Positions 44,475 through 55,239 of a stretch of DNA of 64,000 nt are shown in pieces. Both the position numbers and the translations under genes were made by a program. The notes below the pieces were generated by a model. The model was not told the DNA's origin. It ran no database searches and saw only the letters and a program-made list of their open reading frames with translations. Position 1 is the first letter of the stretch; each line of letters opens with the position of its first letter. The stretch comes from Dama dama (Eukaryota; Chordata; Mammalia; Artiodactyla; Cervidae), in contig NC_083711.1 in assembly GCF_033118175.1 (NCBI RefSeq), positions 48,246,001 through 48,310,000 on the forward strand. The letters run 5' to 3'.

Positions 44475-45040
44475 CAGCTTCATTTAAAAATTTTAGCCAT
44501 TTATGGCTAAAAACAGTTATGGGATATAAAACTCACTAGTTTATACCAGAATGTTGAATTCAATTTGCATTTCTGGCAGTTGGAACAGGTTAAGGTTGTT
44601 TGCTTAGACAGCTAAAACTTTTTACAAATATTTGTAGAGAAAATTTTTAAGATTTTAAAATTTACTTTTCACAGCTAATCTCATAGAGGCTGTGGACTAG
44701 ATTTTGAACAAGGGCATTTTCATAGCTGTTTTTGTTTTTGTTTTTTAAAGTCTCTCTCTGTTTTTCCCCTCCAATCTCAGGTGGTTGTAGGCAGTTGTTT
44801 TAATCAGCTCCTCTGAAGTTTATATTTTGGAGGTGTGGTAAAATTTACATCAGCAGAAACCAGGTCACCAGAAAGATTTTAAAGAAATTCAGGGGCACAT
44901 TTCCTTATGAGAAATGTAAAGCAACTGCTATTTAAGAAATTTTAAGGATAGTCCATGATTGTGTGTGTGCGTGTGTGTGTGTGTGTGATGGGGGCCCAAA
45001 AAATGGAAAGGTCTAGAGGTGAGGAAGTCTGGTTACAGAG
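44475..45040. other. Unassigned AT-rich sequence with (GT)n
   Basis: AT-rich DNA, probably continuing the retroelement. A (GT)n microsatellite with one GC interruption lies at 44960-44988. Confidence 0.45.
44960..44988. repeat. (GT)n microsatellite
   Basis: GT repeat of about 14 units with one GTGC interruption. Confidence 0.93.
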
Positions 45041-45265
45041 TGCATGCGTGTGTGCTCTGTCGCTTCAGGTGTATCTGACTCTTTGTGACCGCATGGACTG
45101 TGGCCCACCAGGCTCCTCTGTCCATGGGGATTCTCCAGGCCAGAATACTGGAGTGGGTTGCCATGCCCTCCTCTCGGGGAATCTTCCCGAGAGACTAGGG
45201 ATCGAACCCGAGTCTCTTATGTGTCCTGCATTGACAGATGGGTTCTTTACTACTAGCGCCTCCAA
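45041..45265 (-). mobile_element. Bov-tA SINE (antisense)
   Basis: TGTGCTCTGTCGCTTCAGGT to CTACTAGCGCCTCCA, near full-length. Confidence 0.92.
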
Positions 45266-45539
45266 ATCCACAGAGTCACAATGAAAAGAACTAGTTTTTG
45301 CAAATATTTCATTGGAAAAACACTTGCAGAGGAGGGGGAAAAGGGAAATTTTTACCTTTCTTTCTTGCCCAGGAACTAGAGAGAGACTGAGAGAGCAGAC
45401 GTGGGTAAGAATTCTTACCTTTTGCTGGCTTTTTGTCCCAGGATCCAATCTGCAGGTTTCAGAGAGTGTGGGACACTCCAACTGGTTCCATATGGAATGT
45501 CAGGAAGTAGGGTGGACAAAACTTTTTTTACTCATCTTA

Positions 45540-45990
45540 GATTTTCAGCCTGGACTCTGTAACAGAAAGATCCACAAGCAAGAGGAAAACAGTTTATTAA
45601 CTCATGCAGTGAGTGGCATGTGGGAGAAATCTCAGTTAAAAGTAATTCAAAGCAGTGACTTATAACTATAATTTCTAGATCATCTTCAACAAAGAACAAT
45701 AACTGTGGAGAGAAATGACAGGACAAAGAAAGGAAGTTTAGGCTTCTGAGGGCAGCAAACTGGGAAGAAAAATATACATCAGGGAATTTAGTGGCTAATG
45801 TTTGTTTACAGATTCCTCTGGGGCCATCTCTGGGCTGATAAGACTGTCTCCAGTGGAACGAGAATGTGTGTTCTGCCTTTAGGTAGGAAAGGGGAGGTAG
45901 AGAGAGCTTTCCCTGCATTCTTAATAGCCTTCAGCAAAAAATAACTTTTATGTCAAAGAGGCATACTTTGGGGTGACATATTCTGCTTTC
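45540..45990 (-). mobile_element. ERVL-type solo LTR, copy B (antisense)
   Basis: Minus strand reads as an old LTR: it starts near AAAGGAAAGCAGAATATGTC, and the poly(A) signal AATAAA lies in GAGTTAATAAACTGTTTTCC (complement of 45583-45602). Homologous to 37785-38240. Confidence 0.6.
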
Positions 45991-45999
45991 CTTTACATG

Positions 46000-46296
46000 A
46001 TAAAAGGGCTTTTGAAGGTTTGATTAAGTTAAGGATCTGTGATAAGGAGACTATACTCTGGATTATACTGGTCAGGCCAATGTAAACATAAGGATCCTTA
46101 TGAGAGGGAGGCAGAATCATCAGAGTCAAAAAGGACACGTAGCCGAAGCCTGGGGAGCAGCGTCAGAGAGAGAGGCTGAGATTTGGGTGCGGCTCATTTC
46201 CGACTTCTGAGCTCCAGAGCTGTAAGATATTGAATCTTTTGTTGTAACTTATGGTGATTTGTTAGAGCAGCAACAGGAAACTAAAATGGGGTATTT
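46000..46296 (+). mobile_element. MLT1-type MaLR LTR
   Basis: Follows the MLT1 LTR: GGTTTGATTAAGTTAAGGAT, CTTATGAGAGGGAGGCAGAA, TTTCCGACTTCTGAGCTCCA, AGAGCTGTAAGATATTGAAT, and the AGCAACAGGAAACTAAAATG end. Confidence 0.85.
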
Positions 46297-46329
46297 GGTG
46301 TTGTATTGATAGAAAGAACATTGTCCACT

Positions 46330-46450
46330 AGTACTCGGGAGATTAGGCTTCTTTTTCTGCCCTACTACGAACATTCAGACAAGTGGCAAACGTCTCTAAG
46401 CTTAGCTGTCTCTTCTGTGTAATGGAATCAATATGACCATGTGTATTTGA
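46330..46450 (+). mobile_element. MIR SINE
   Basis: CTGCCCTACTACGAACATTC, AACGTCTCTAAGCTTAGCTG and TCTGTGTAATGGAATCAATA follow MIR in sense. Diverged. Confidence 0.55.
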
Positions 46451-46908
46451 GGGTAGTACTGGGCCGATGGCTTCATCCACTGCATAGATGTCTCCCCTGC
46501 CTTGGCCTCTATCCTTCGACTCAGCACAGCCCAGCTAGCACTTCCAAGCAGAACCAGTGTCCCCATCCTCCCTCATGATGCCCTGAGCTAGTTTATCAAT
46601 AGCTGAAATCGTCTTGTTTCTTTTTTTATTTGCCATAGTCACTCACCCAGACTAGGAGCCATTATTTCCTAGATGGGCTCTATGGAAAAATTAATTAGAA
46701 TAAATATGAGACCTAAATTTGCTAACTCCAAGAGACTAAGAGACCAAAGAATTATTCTGCAAACTTTTCCTCCTCTATGCCAACAAAAATTGTACAGTGT
46801 TCAGATATCACCACACTGATTTTAGCTTCTGTGTATGTTTTTTCATAAGCTGAATTTGAACATGACTTCCCCTACCTTGTCACCACATCCACTATTTGAG
46901 GCTGGACA
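46451..46908. other. Unassigned sequence
   Basis: No feature recognised. Confidence 0.4.
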
Positions 46909-47121
46909 GGCTTTCCTGATGGCTCAGATGGTAAAGAATCTTCCTGCAATGAGAGAGACCTGGGTTTGATCCCTGGGTGGGGAAGATCCCCTAGAGAAGG
47001 TAATGGCTACCCTACTCTAGTATTGTTGCCCAGAGAATTCCATGGACAGAGGAGTCTGGAGGGCTACAGTCTGTGGGGTCAAAAATAGTTGGACACAACT
47101 GAGCGACTAACACTTTAACAC
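46909..47121 (+). mobile_element. Bov-tA SINE
   Basis: GGCTTTCCTGATGGCTCAGA to GCGACTAACACTTTAACAC. Full length, sense. Confidence 0.94.
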
Positions 47122-47555
47122 TATAAACTGACAGGTTATGATGCCTCATAGATCATCTTTTTCAAAATGAGATGTTCTAGATAGACTTTTATATGATGAT
47201 ATCTAGGGCAAAAGTTTTTGCAGTGATGACATGAAAGGATAAGTCCTTGGACCTCATTTCGTGTATGGAATATTTAACACTTAGCCCTCCTTTGTCTTCA
47301 GTAGTAATATCAAACTTAAACTTCAAAAATTTTTGTATGAAAGGTTGTGGGAATTTTGCAAGTCATTTTTTTCAAAGGATGTTTTGTTCTACTAGTTGCA
47401 ATAACATGTATTTTATCTTCCTGAGAAGGTGTACATCATATTGTTTGGACTTTAAAGTAGTTAACAGCTAAACTTGTTACATTTCTCTTTTTCTCAAGTG
47501 AAAAGAAAAAGAAAAAAAAACTTTTTATGTTAAAAGTTTGGACCAAGGATCTTCT
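47122..47555. other. Unassigned AT-rich sequence
   Basis: No feature recognised. An A-rich run lies at 47501-47520. Confidence 0.4.
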
Positions 47556-47783
47556 AAACCAGTACTTCTTATTGGGAAGGTATTACGATTTAGCCCTTCA
47601 GGGGACATTTATCAATATCTGTAGATATCTTTGTCACTGTGGGGAGTAAAGTGCTGTCAGAATCTGGTAGGTAGAGGCCAGGGATATTGCTGAACATTCT
47701 GGAAAGCACAGGAGAACCTTACACAATAAACAAATAATTGTGCACAAAATGTCAATAGTGCCGTGGAAATTCTGCCCTAGACC
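47556..47783 (+). mobile_element. MER20-type hAT element
   Basis: CCCTTCAGGGGACATTTATC, GGTAGAGGCCAGGGATATTG, then ACAAAATGTCAATAGTGCCG, in MER20 order. Confidence 0.8.
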
Positions 47784-47789
47784 AGACAA

Positions 47790-47935
47790 GTGTTTTTAGT
47801 TTTTAATGTGCATATGAGTCACATGGCAATCTGGCTAAAATGAGGATTCTAGTTTGATCTCATGTCCCCAGAGGGTAGAACTAGGGTACAGAGTGGTCTC
47901 TGTAAATAGGCATCCAGATACCATTATGGATAGAG
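47790..47935 (+). mobile_element. MER5-type hAT fragment
   Basis: TTTTTAATGTGCATATGAGTC and GGCTAAAATGAGGATTCTAG resemble MER5. Diverged. Confidence 0.5.
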
Positions 47936-48534
47936 CTCTTGACAACAACTCCTTCATTAGAGTATCTGGTGCAAATGAGTGTTCAACACTTGATTCAGAT
48001 GTGGTCACTGCATTTTGACTGCACATTGGTTAGTGAGTCTGGGCCATGGGGTGCCTGTGACTTTGTTCTGAACCAGAGTGACCTAACTTTCTCTTCTGGG
48101 CAGGGAGTGGGTAGTAGAATACTGAGTTTGCAAGTCAGGTCTGTGTGGAAGCAGCTTATCAAGACTGATGAATATTCTGCGTCTTCCCTGGGACCTCCAA
48201 GGGACTCAAGTTGGCTATGAGGCAGGGCTAATGGAGAGTGAGATTTGAATGTCAGCAGAATGAGGTATTGAAGGAGTTGGAGGAGTTTGCAGGACATTTT
48301 TAGATAGAAATTATATTCTTGTATTGTGGAAATGTTTAAGGGGTCTGATGCATATCTCTGTTGTGTTTTGTTGTTTTTTTTTTTTTGCTCAAAGGATTCT
48401 GTTGCATCTTATTGTCCAAAAAATAAAGTTTAAAGCTCTTAACGTAGCATTTGTTTCTCTGTTTTCTGGTTCTAAAGACCATCTTAGTTTTCAAAAAATT
48501 TTTTAGAAAAGTTTTTTTTTTTTTAATCTGAAAA
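47936..48534. other. Unassigned sequence
   Basis: No feature recognised. A short T run lies at 48374-48385. Confidence 0.4.
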
Positions 48535-50975
48535 GTGGCAACCTAAGAATAAAGGGAGAAACTTCCTCAATTTGATACAGAATATCTACAGAAAAACCCA
48601 CAGTAAACTTACTTAATGGTGAAAGACTGGGTGCTTTCTCCCTAAGACTGGGAACAAGGCAAGTTGTCCCCCTTCACCACTAGAATTCAACATCATACTG
48701 GAAATTCCAGCTACTGCAATAATATAAGAAAAAGAAATATAAAATACACAAGATGAGAAGGAAGAAATAAAACTATCTTTCTTAGTAGGTGATAATGACT
48801 GTCTATTTTGAAAATCCCAAAGAATCAACAATAACCAAAAACTCTTGGAACTAAAAAGTGATTATAGTTGAAGTTATAAAATTAATATTGGAAGTCAACT
48901 GCTGTCCAGTATATCAGCAATGAATAATTGGAGTTTGAAATTAAAAACATAATACTATTCACCTTAGCACCAAAAGAAGAGGGAAAAGAAATGAAATGTA
49001 AGTTTAACAAAATATGTATAAGGTTTTTATGAGGAAAACTCCAAATCTCTAATGAAAGAAACCAAAGATCCACATAAGTGGAGAGATACTCATGTTTATG
49101 GATTAGAAGAATCAGTGTTGTTAAGCGGTCATTCTTAGATTCAGTGCTGTCATTGATCTATAGATTCAATGCAATTCCAGTTAAAATCCCAGCAATTTTT
49201 TGGTGAATATTGACCAACTTATTCTAAGTATTATATGGAAAGGCAAAAGACCCAGAATAAGCAACACAATCTTGAGAACAAAATCAGAGGACTGACACCA
49301 TCCAAGTTCAGGTATTAGTTTAAAGCTATAGTTATCAAGACAGTGTAGTATTGGTGAAAGAAAAGACCCAAAGATGAGTGAGACAGAATAGATGTAGTAT
49401 TGGTGAAAAAAAAGACACATAGATGTGTGAGACAGAATAGAGAGCCTGTAAATAGACTCACATATAGTCAAGTGGTCTTTGACAAAGGGGCAAAAGCAAT
49501 TCTGTGTATAGAGAGAATAATCTTTTCAATAAATGGTGCTAGAAAAACAGTATATCCACATGAAAACACACAAAAAAAGAAATCTATACATAATCCTTAT
49601 GTTTTTTCACAAAAATTAATTCAAAATGGATCATAGACCTAAATGTAAAAGCAAAGCTATAAAACTTCTAGAAGTTAACATAGGAGAAAATCAAGATGAC
49701 CTTGGGTATGAGGTTTTTAGATACAGCATCAAGTGCACAACCCATCAAAGAAAAACATATATAAATTATTCCATATTATTTGAAACTTCTAATCTGTGAA
49801 AGACAACTTCTAAGGACTGGAGAGACAAGCGACAAACTGGGAGGAAATACATGCAATTCTTGTGTCTGATAAAAAGATAGGTATCCAGATATACAAAGAA
49901 CTCTTAAAAGTCAACAATAAGAAAACAAATAACCCAAGTAAAAAGTAAGTCACTTCATCAAAGGAGATAGGCAGACGGCAAATGATTGTATATCTTGATT
50001 GATCTGCAAATGGAAATGACAATGAGGTACTATTGTACACCTATTTGAAAGGCTGAAATCTAGAACACTGACAAAATCAAATGCTAGAGAAGCTTTGGAG
50101 AAACATCTCTCTGCATTTATTGTTGGAAGTGCAAAATGATACAGCCATGTTGGAAGACAGTTTGGCAGCTTCTTACAAAACAAATAGTACTCCAATCATA
50201 CGATTCAGGATTAGGCTCCTAGGTGTTTACTCAGATGAGTTGGGAACTAATGTCCATACAAAAACCTGCACATAAACGTTTAAATGTTTATAGCAGCTGT
50301 ATAATATAGTCACCCCAAACTGGAAGCAAACAAGATGTCCTTCAATAGGGGGATGGATAAAAAACAAAAACAAGCAACAACAACAGCAAAAATAAAAATA
50401 AAAATAAAACCCCACAAAAAACCCAGTGATACTCTCATACAATGGAATATTGTTCAGCACTACAATGAAATGAATTATCAAACCAGAAAAAGACATGAAT
50501 GAACTTTAAATGCATTGTTGCTAAATAAAAGGGTTCAGTCTGAAAAGGCTACATTTTGTATGATTCCAATTATATGACGTTCTAGAAAAGACAAAACTAT
50601 AGAAAAAGTAAAAAGATCGATGGTTGCCAAGGGCTCAGGGGCAGGAAGAAAGTGCTGAGTAGGTGGAATAAAGGAGGACTTTGTGGCACATCCTGCATGT
50701 TTCTGTAATGGTAGATACATGACATGATGCATTTGTCAAATGCAAAGAACCGTAAAACACAAAGTGAACCCCAGTGTAAATGACGAACTTCAGTTAATAA
50801 AAATGTATCGTGATTGGTTCTCCAGTTGTAGTAAATATATGACATTAATGCAAGAAGTAAATAATTGGGAAACTGTGAGAGTTGGGGAGAAAAAACATGG
50901 AACTCTGTAATTTTTGCTCAGTTTTCTCTAAACCTAAAGCTTTTCTAAAAAATAAAGTATATTAATTTGAAAAAA
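48535..50975 (+). mobile_element. L1 ORF2 3' part and 3' UTR (sense)
   Basis: About 2.4 kb of sense L1. The ORF2 C-terminal coding region (for example GATTCAATGCAATTCCAGTT, GGAAAGGCAAAAGACCCAGA, AACTGGAAGCAAACAAGATG) leads into a 3' UTR ending AAAATAAAGTATATTAATTTG and A-rich DNA. Frames are broken throughout. 5' truncated. Confidence 0.9.
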
Positions 50976-51039
50976 ATGAAAGCACAAAAATAATATGGCA
51001 TACTCTAATCTTCCTACCATGCAGAACTGACATTTTGTA

Positions 51040-52215
51040 TTATTTGCTTCAAGTTTTTCTTTTAAATAAAGGAAATAAGGTATTACAGAGCAAGCACTCC
51101 TTGACATCTCTCAGTTCTAGTCTCCTTCACTCTCCCCAAAGGAAACTACTATTACTAATGCCTATCCTTGCTTTTATGTTTTTATATTCATATATGTGCT
51201 TGAGCAATTAATTGTATTATGTTTCAGGTGTTTAAGAACAATACGTAAGTTACATCAAACTGTAATTGTGTTTGGCAACTAGCAATCTTCATCCAACTTA
51301 ATGCTTTAAAAAACCTATCTATGTTGCTTAATATAGATATAATGTTTTTATCTTTAAAAAGGTCTTTTAAAACTCTAATATCATATTCTACCTCTTGAGA
51401 AGGAATAGGCTACCCACTCCAATATTCTCGGGCTTCCCTTGTGGCTCAGCTGGTAAAGAATCCACCTGCAATACCGGAGACCCAGGTTTGATCCCTGGGT
51501 TGGGAAGATCCCCTGGAGAAGGGAAAGGCTACCGACTCCAGTATTCTGGCCTGGAGAATTTCATGGGCTTTATAGTCCATGGGGTCGCAAACAGTCGGAC
51601 ATAACTGAGCAACTTTCACACAGACACACATCATATTCTGCTGTATATGTTACTTCATGTTATTTTTCCATTTCTCTATTGATGGATATTTAGATTATTT
51701 CTAATTTCATGTTACTACTACCAATGCAGCAATAAAACTTTTTATATATTCAAGAGAACATATCTATGACTTGTTAGGGTACATAGTACAAATGGAAGTG
51801 CTGGACTGTAGTCAACAATCAAATTTATACTTCTGACAGTGTGTAAGCGTTCCCATTTCCTCATACTCTCACCAACACTTGATATAATAGATCTTTTTAA
51901 TTTTGCTAATCTAATAAGTAGAAAAATAGCTCTGATTTAAATTTACTTTTCTTTGATTTCTCATGAGATTGGACATTTTTTCATTTGATTCTCAGGCATT
52001 AAGGTTTTCTCTGTGTTGAACTGTCTGTTAAGAACAATTCCTTGCCCATGGTAGAGGAGTGCAGGGGAGCAGCTTGTTTTTTTTTTTTTCTTTTTAACAG
52101 ATCCCTGATAAAAAATGACATTCTGGCTACTCAGCCTTTGTCAGTTTTACGTTAGTTGTCAATATCTTCTTGGTCATGTGTCTTTTAACTGTATTTATGG
52201 TATATTGTCATAGAG
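51040..52215 (-). mobile_element. Older L1 (antisense), split by a SINE
   Basis: Antisense L1M-type sequence: TTTCTCTATTGATGGATATTT, TCATACTCTCACCAACACTTG, then GCTACTCAGCCTTTGTCAG. Interrupted by the SINE at 51390-51629. Confidence 0.7.
51390..51629 (+). mobile_element. Composite Bov-tA SINE with extra 5' piece and target duplication
   Basis: A Bov-tA (from about 51430) is preceded by about 33 bases that match its own middle part (GAGAAGGAATAGGCTACCCA). Both lie inside one perfect 10-base duplication ATCATATTCT (51380-51389 and 51630-51639), so they inserted together. The SINE also lacks the GACAGAGGAGCC segment between the CATGG and CTATAGTCC-like parts. Confidence 0.9.
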
Positions 52216-52224
52216 GTACTATAG

Positions 52225-52458
52225 ACCCAGGGCTGGATATGAATTCCAGTTCTATTACTTATCATCTGTGTGATTGTAGACATTTTAGTTCCTAACTTTG
52301 CTTCAGGTTCTTCATCTGCAATATCAGACTGACAATAGTATCTGATAGTATCTACTTCAGAGGCTTCTTATGAAGGTTAAATTAGTTAAAATGCAAAGCA
52401 GTTACTTGAATGGAGACTGGTATACAGAAAGCAGTCAATAAATGTTAGCTATTATTTT
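52225..52458 (+). mobile_element. MIR SINE, near full length
   Basis: TATGAATTCCAGTTCTATTA, CATCTGTGTGATTGTAGACA, GTTCTTCATCTGCAATATCA, and the GCAGTCAATAAATGTTAGCT end. Confidence 0.8.
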
Positions 52459-53210
52459 GACACATATAATTTTTATTTTTTTGCTATCCAAGATAGATTT
52501 AAATATTTTTTCTTTTATATACAATAGAATTTCACTTGCATATCACATAAAATATTCATGAAAACAGAAGTATTCAGGAATGGAATGGATCCTGACAAAG
52601 TTGTCAGGAATAAGCTTCTTTCAGATTCACTGCTCTTTCTCTTCAACATGGACCTTATACTCTAAAATAGTTGCTAAGGCTCCATCCATCAAAATTGTGT
52701 TCCCGGCTGCCAGGAGAGAAGGAAGTGCAGAAGAGTTCATTCTCCCTTTTCAATTAGCTTCATTGAAGTATAATTTACATACAATAAAGTTTAGCCCTAA
52801 ATTTTAAGTATGTAATTTGATGATTTTTGACAATATTTTTGACATCTTTCATTGATGTGATTTGTGAAGCAGCATGAAGCCTGGAACTATAGATGACTGC
52901 TTTAGATTCTTACCACATCACTGATACTCAGCTCAATGTCTAGACCTTTGTCAAACGATGTCTCAGACTACTCAGTTCTTTTTTTTTGTTGGCAGCCCGG
53001 TGCATTCTGACTTTGATTACCACAGTGGTAAATAAGTACTCTGACTACGTGCAAAGCTTCACCTCCTTCACATGTGCTGACAATTCAGTCATAGATAGTC
53101 CTAGCAGGAGGAGCCTCTCACTACCGTGTTTAACCTACACACATGCAGTTGATGAAGACTGTCTGATGGAGCTGGCTGAGAAGGTTTTTCTCATCTTTGC
53201 CCTGGTCTAG
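52459..53210. other. Unassigned sequence with a short L1 piece
   Basis: The stretch 52748-52840 matches an antisense L1 3' UTR (AGCTTCATTGAAGTATAATT). The rest is unassigned. Confidence 0.45.
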
Positions 53211-53630
53211 GGGGACAGAATGGGATTTGGAGTCAGACATATAAAGAACTTGAAATCCTGGCTCTGATCTTTAACCAACTCTGTGCCCTGTGTTAGTCAC
53301 TCAGTCATGTCCGACTCTTTGTGACCCTAAGGACTGTAGCCTGCCAAACTACTCTGTCCATGGGATTCTCCAGGCAAGAATACAGGAGTGGGTTGCCATG
53401 TGCTTCTCCAAGGGATCTTCCTGACCCAGGGATTGAACCCTGGTCTCCTGCATTGGCAGGAGGGTTCTTTACCTGGGAGGAGCCTCTGTGCCCTAGTGTT
53501 GGTTAGTTAATCTCTTGGTGTGTCATATTCCTCACGCCTGTGGTAGAAAGATTACTTCTTGGGTTTTCTCAAAGAATAATCAAATACATGAAAAGTTTAG
53601 CACATAGTAGATGCTAGCCTCCTACCTACC
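53211..53630 (+). mobile_element. MIR SINE, split by Bov-tA
   Basis: GGATTTGGAGTCAGACATAT, CTGGCTCTGATCTTTAACCA, then after the SINE TAATCTCTTGGTGTGTCATA and TTAGCACATAGTAGATGCTA. Confidence 0.75.
53290..53483 (-). mobile_element. Bov-tA SINE (antisense) with perfect 11-bp duplication
   Basis: GTGTTAGTCACTCAGTCATG to a shortened head (GGTTCTTTACCTGGGAGGAGC). CTCTGTGCCCT occurs at 53279-53289 and 53484-53494. The MIR reads through when it is removed. Confidence 0.95.
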
Positions 53631-53926
53631 TCAGGTGCAACACTTCTAACAGAAACAATCTAGGCTTCTATATTTTGAAGAATTGGCTACAGGCAGGTAA
53701 TGTGACATGATACTTGTTCTTACTATTTGTCGGTTTTATTTTTCAAGATATAAGTCTTTGGATTGCCTTATCCTGTCTTATATTTTCAGGTTAAGTGTTC
53801 TGTTTGTTGTTCTGAATGTTTGGTTAAGAATAGCCCATGTATGTGACATGGATGGTTTTAGTTATTTAAACATCTCAATGTTTAACTCAAAGAGTTATGG
53901 GAATAAGAACCAAGTGTACAGAAGAG

Positions 53927-54740
53927 CTGGATGAAGCACAAGTTGGAATCAAGATTGCCAGGAGAAATATCAATAACCTCAGATATGCAGGTGACACAAC
54001 CCTTATGGCAGAAAGTGAAGAGGAACTGAGGAGCCTCTTGATGAAAGAGGAGAGTGAAAAAGCTGGTTTAAAACTCACCATTCAGAAAACAAAGATCATG
54101 GTATCCAGTCCCATCCCTTCATGGCAAATAGATGGGGAAACAGTGGAAACAGTGACAGACTTTATTTTCTTGGGCTCCAAAATCACTGCAGATGGTGACT
54201 GCAGCCATGAAACTAAAAGACACTTGCTCCCTGGCAGAAAAACTATGACCAACCTAGATAGCATATTAAGAAGCAGAGACATTACTTTGCTGACAAAAGT
54301 TCATCTAGTCAAAGCTGTGGTTTTTTCAGTGGTCATGTATGGATGTGAGAGTTGGGCCATAAAGAAAGCAGAGCGCCAAAGAATTGATGCTTTTGAACTA
54401 TGGTGTTGGAGAAGACTCTTGAGAGTCCCTTGGACAGCAAGGAGATCCAACCAGTCAATCCTAAAGGAAATCAGTCCTGAATATTCATTGGGAGGACTGA
54501 TGCTGAAGCTGAAGCTCTAGTACTTTGGCCACCTGATGCAGGGAACTGACTCACTGGAAAAGACCCTGATGGTGGGCAAGATTGAAGGCAGGAGAAGGGG
54601 ATGACAGAGGATGAGATGGTTGGATGGCATCACCGACTCAATGGACATGAATTTGAGAAATCTCGGAGTTGTTGACGAACAGGGAAGCCTGGTGTGCTGC
54701 AGTCCATGTGGGGGCAAAGAGCAACTGGACCTAACTGAAC
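53927..54740 (+). mobile_element. BovB LINE 3' part (sense) with target duplication
   Basis: Sense BovB from CTGGATGAAGCACAAGTTGG to ACCTAACTGAAC. The reading frame is open from 53897 to 54520 (207 codons, the longest in the window). It covers the end of the polymerase domain and the C-terminal region, but the active-site motif reads Tyr-Ala-Gly-Asp where the family has Tyr-Ala-Asp-Asp. Flanks TGTACAGAAGAG (53915-53926) and TGTATAGAAGAG (54741-54752). Confidence 0.95.
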
Positions 54741-54752
54741 TGTATAGAAGAG

Positions 54753-55109
54753 AGCAAAATAAAATAATGTCTTAATAATACATGATAAAATAGAGTAAAA
54801 TAAATAGAATGGAAGCACTCTAGAATGGTTATTTTCATCTGACAGAGCCAGATTATCATCTGGTCTCAAGAGCAGCTATTGCACCATCCACCCTTGTCTA
54901 ATACGAAGCCTGATATAAGCAGACACATCACGGCTTATGTACTGATGGGAGACAAATGCCTCTGGGTATGCTGATGGGGAGGTCACACTTAAATCTGAGT
55001 TAGTAGATATGAAGTGAGCCCAGGAATTTGCAAGTAGTCACCTGACTCTTTCTGATCCTGGTTGCCACCCAGGCCAGTGTTTCAGGGAGGAGGGTCCCAA
55101 GTAGCAGCT
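54753..55109. other. Unassigned sequence
   Basis: No feature recognised. Confidence 0.4.
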
Positions 55110-55235
55110 CATCATTCATTGGTTATTTATTAAGTGCTAACTAGGTGTGATGCATTCTAGGGGACATGGCCCTTGTTCACCAAGAGTTTACACTGAAGGA
55201 GGAAATAAGACTTGAATGCAGATAGGGTAGCAGTT
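55110..55235 (-). mobile_element. L2 LINE 3' end (antisense)
   Basis: TCATTCATTGGTTATTTATT, AGTGCTAACTAGGTGTGATG, then CACCAAGAGTTTACACTGAA. Confidence 0.6.
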
Positions 55236-55239
55236 GCTG

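Noticed and set aside
45312..45665. 117-codon open frame
   Set aside because: It overlaps the antisense ERVL-type LTR and adjacent unassigned DNA. No protein features.
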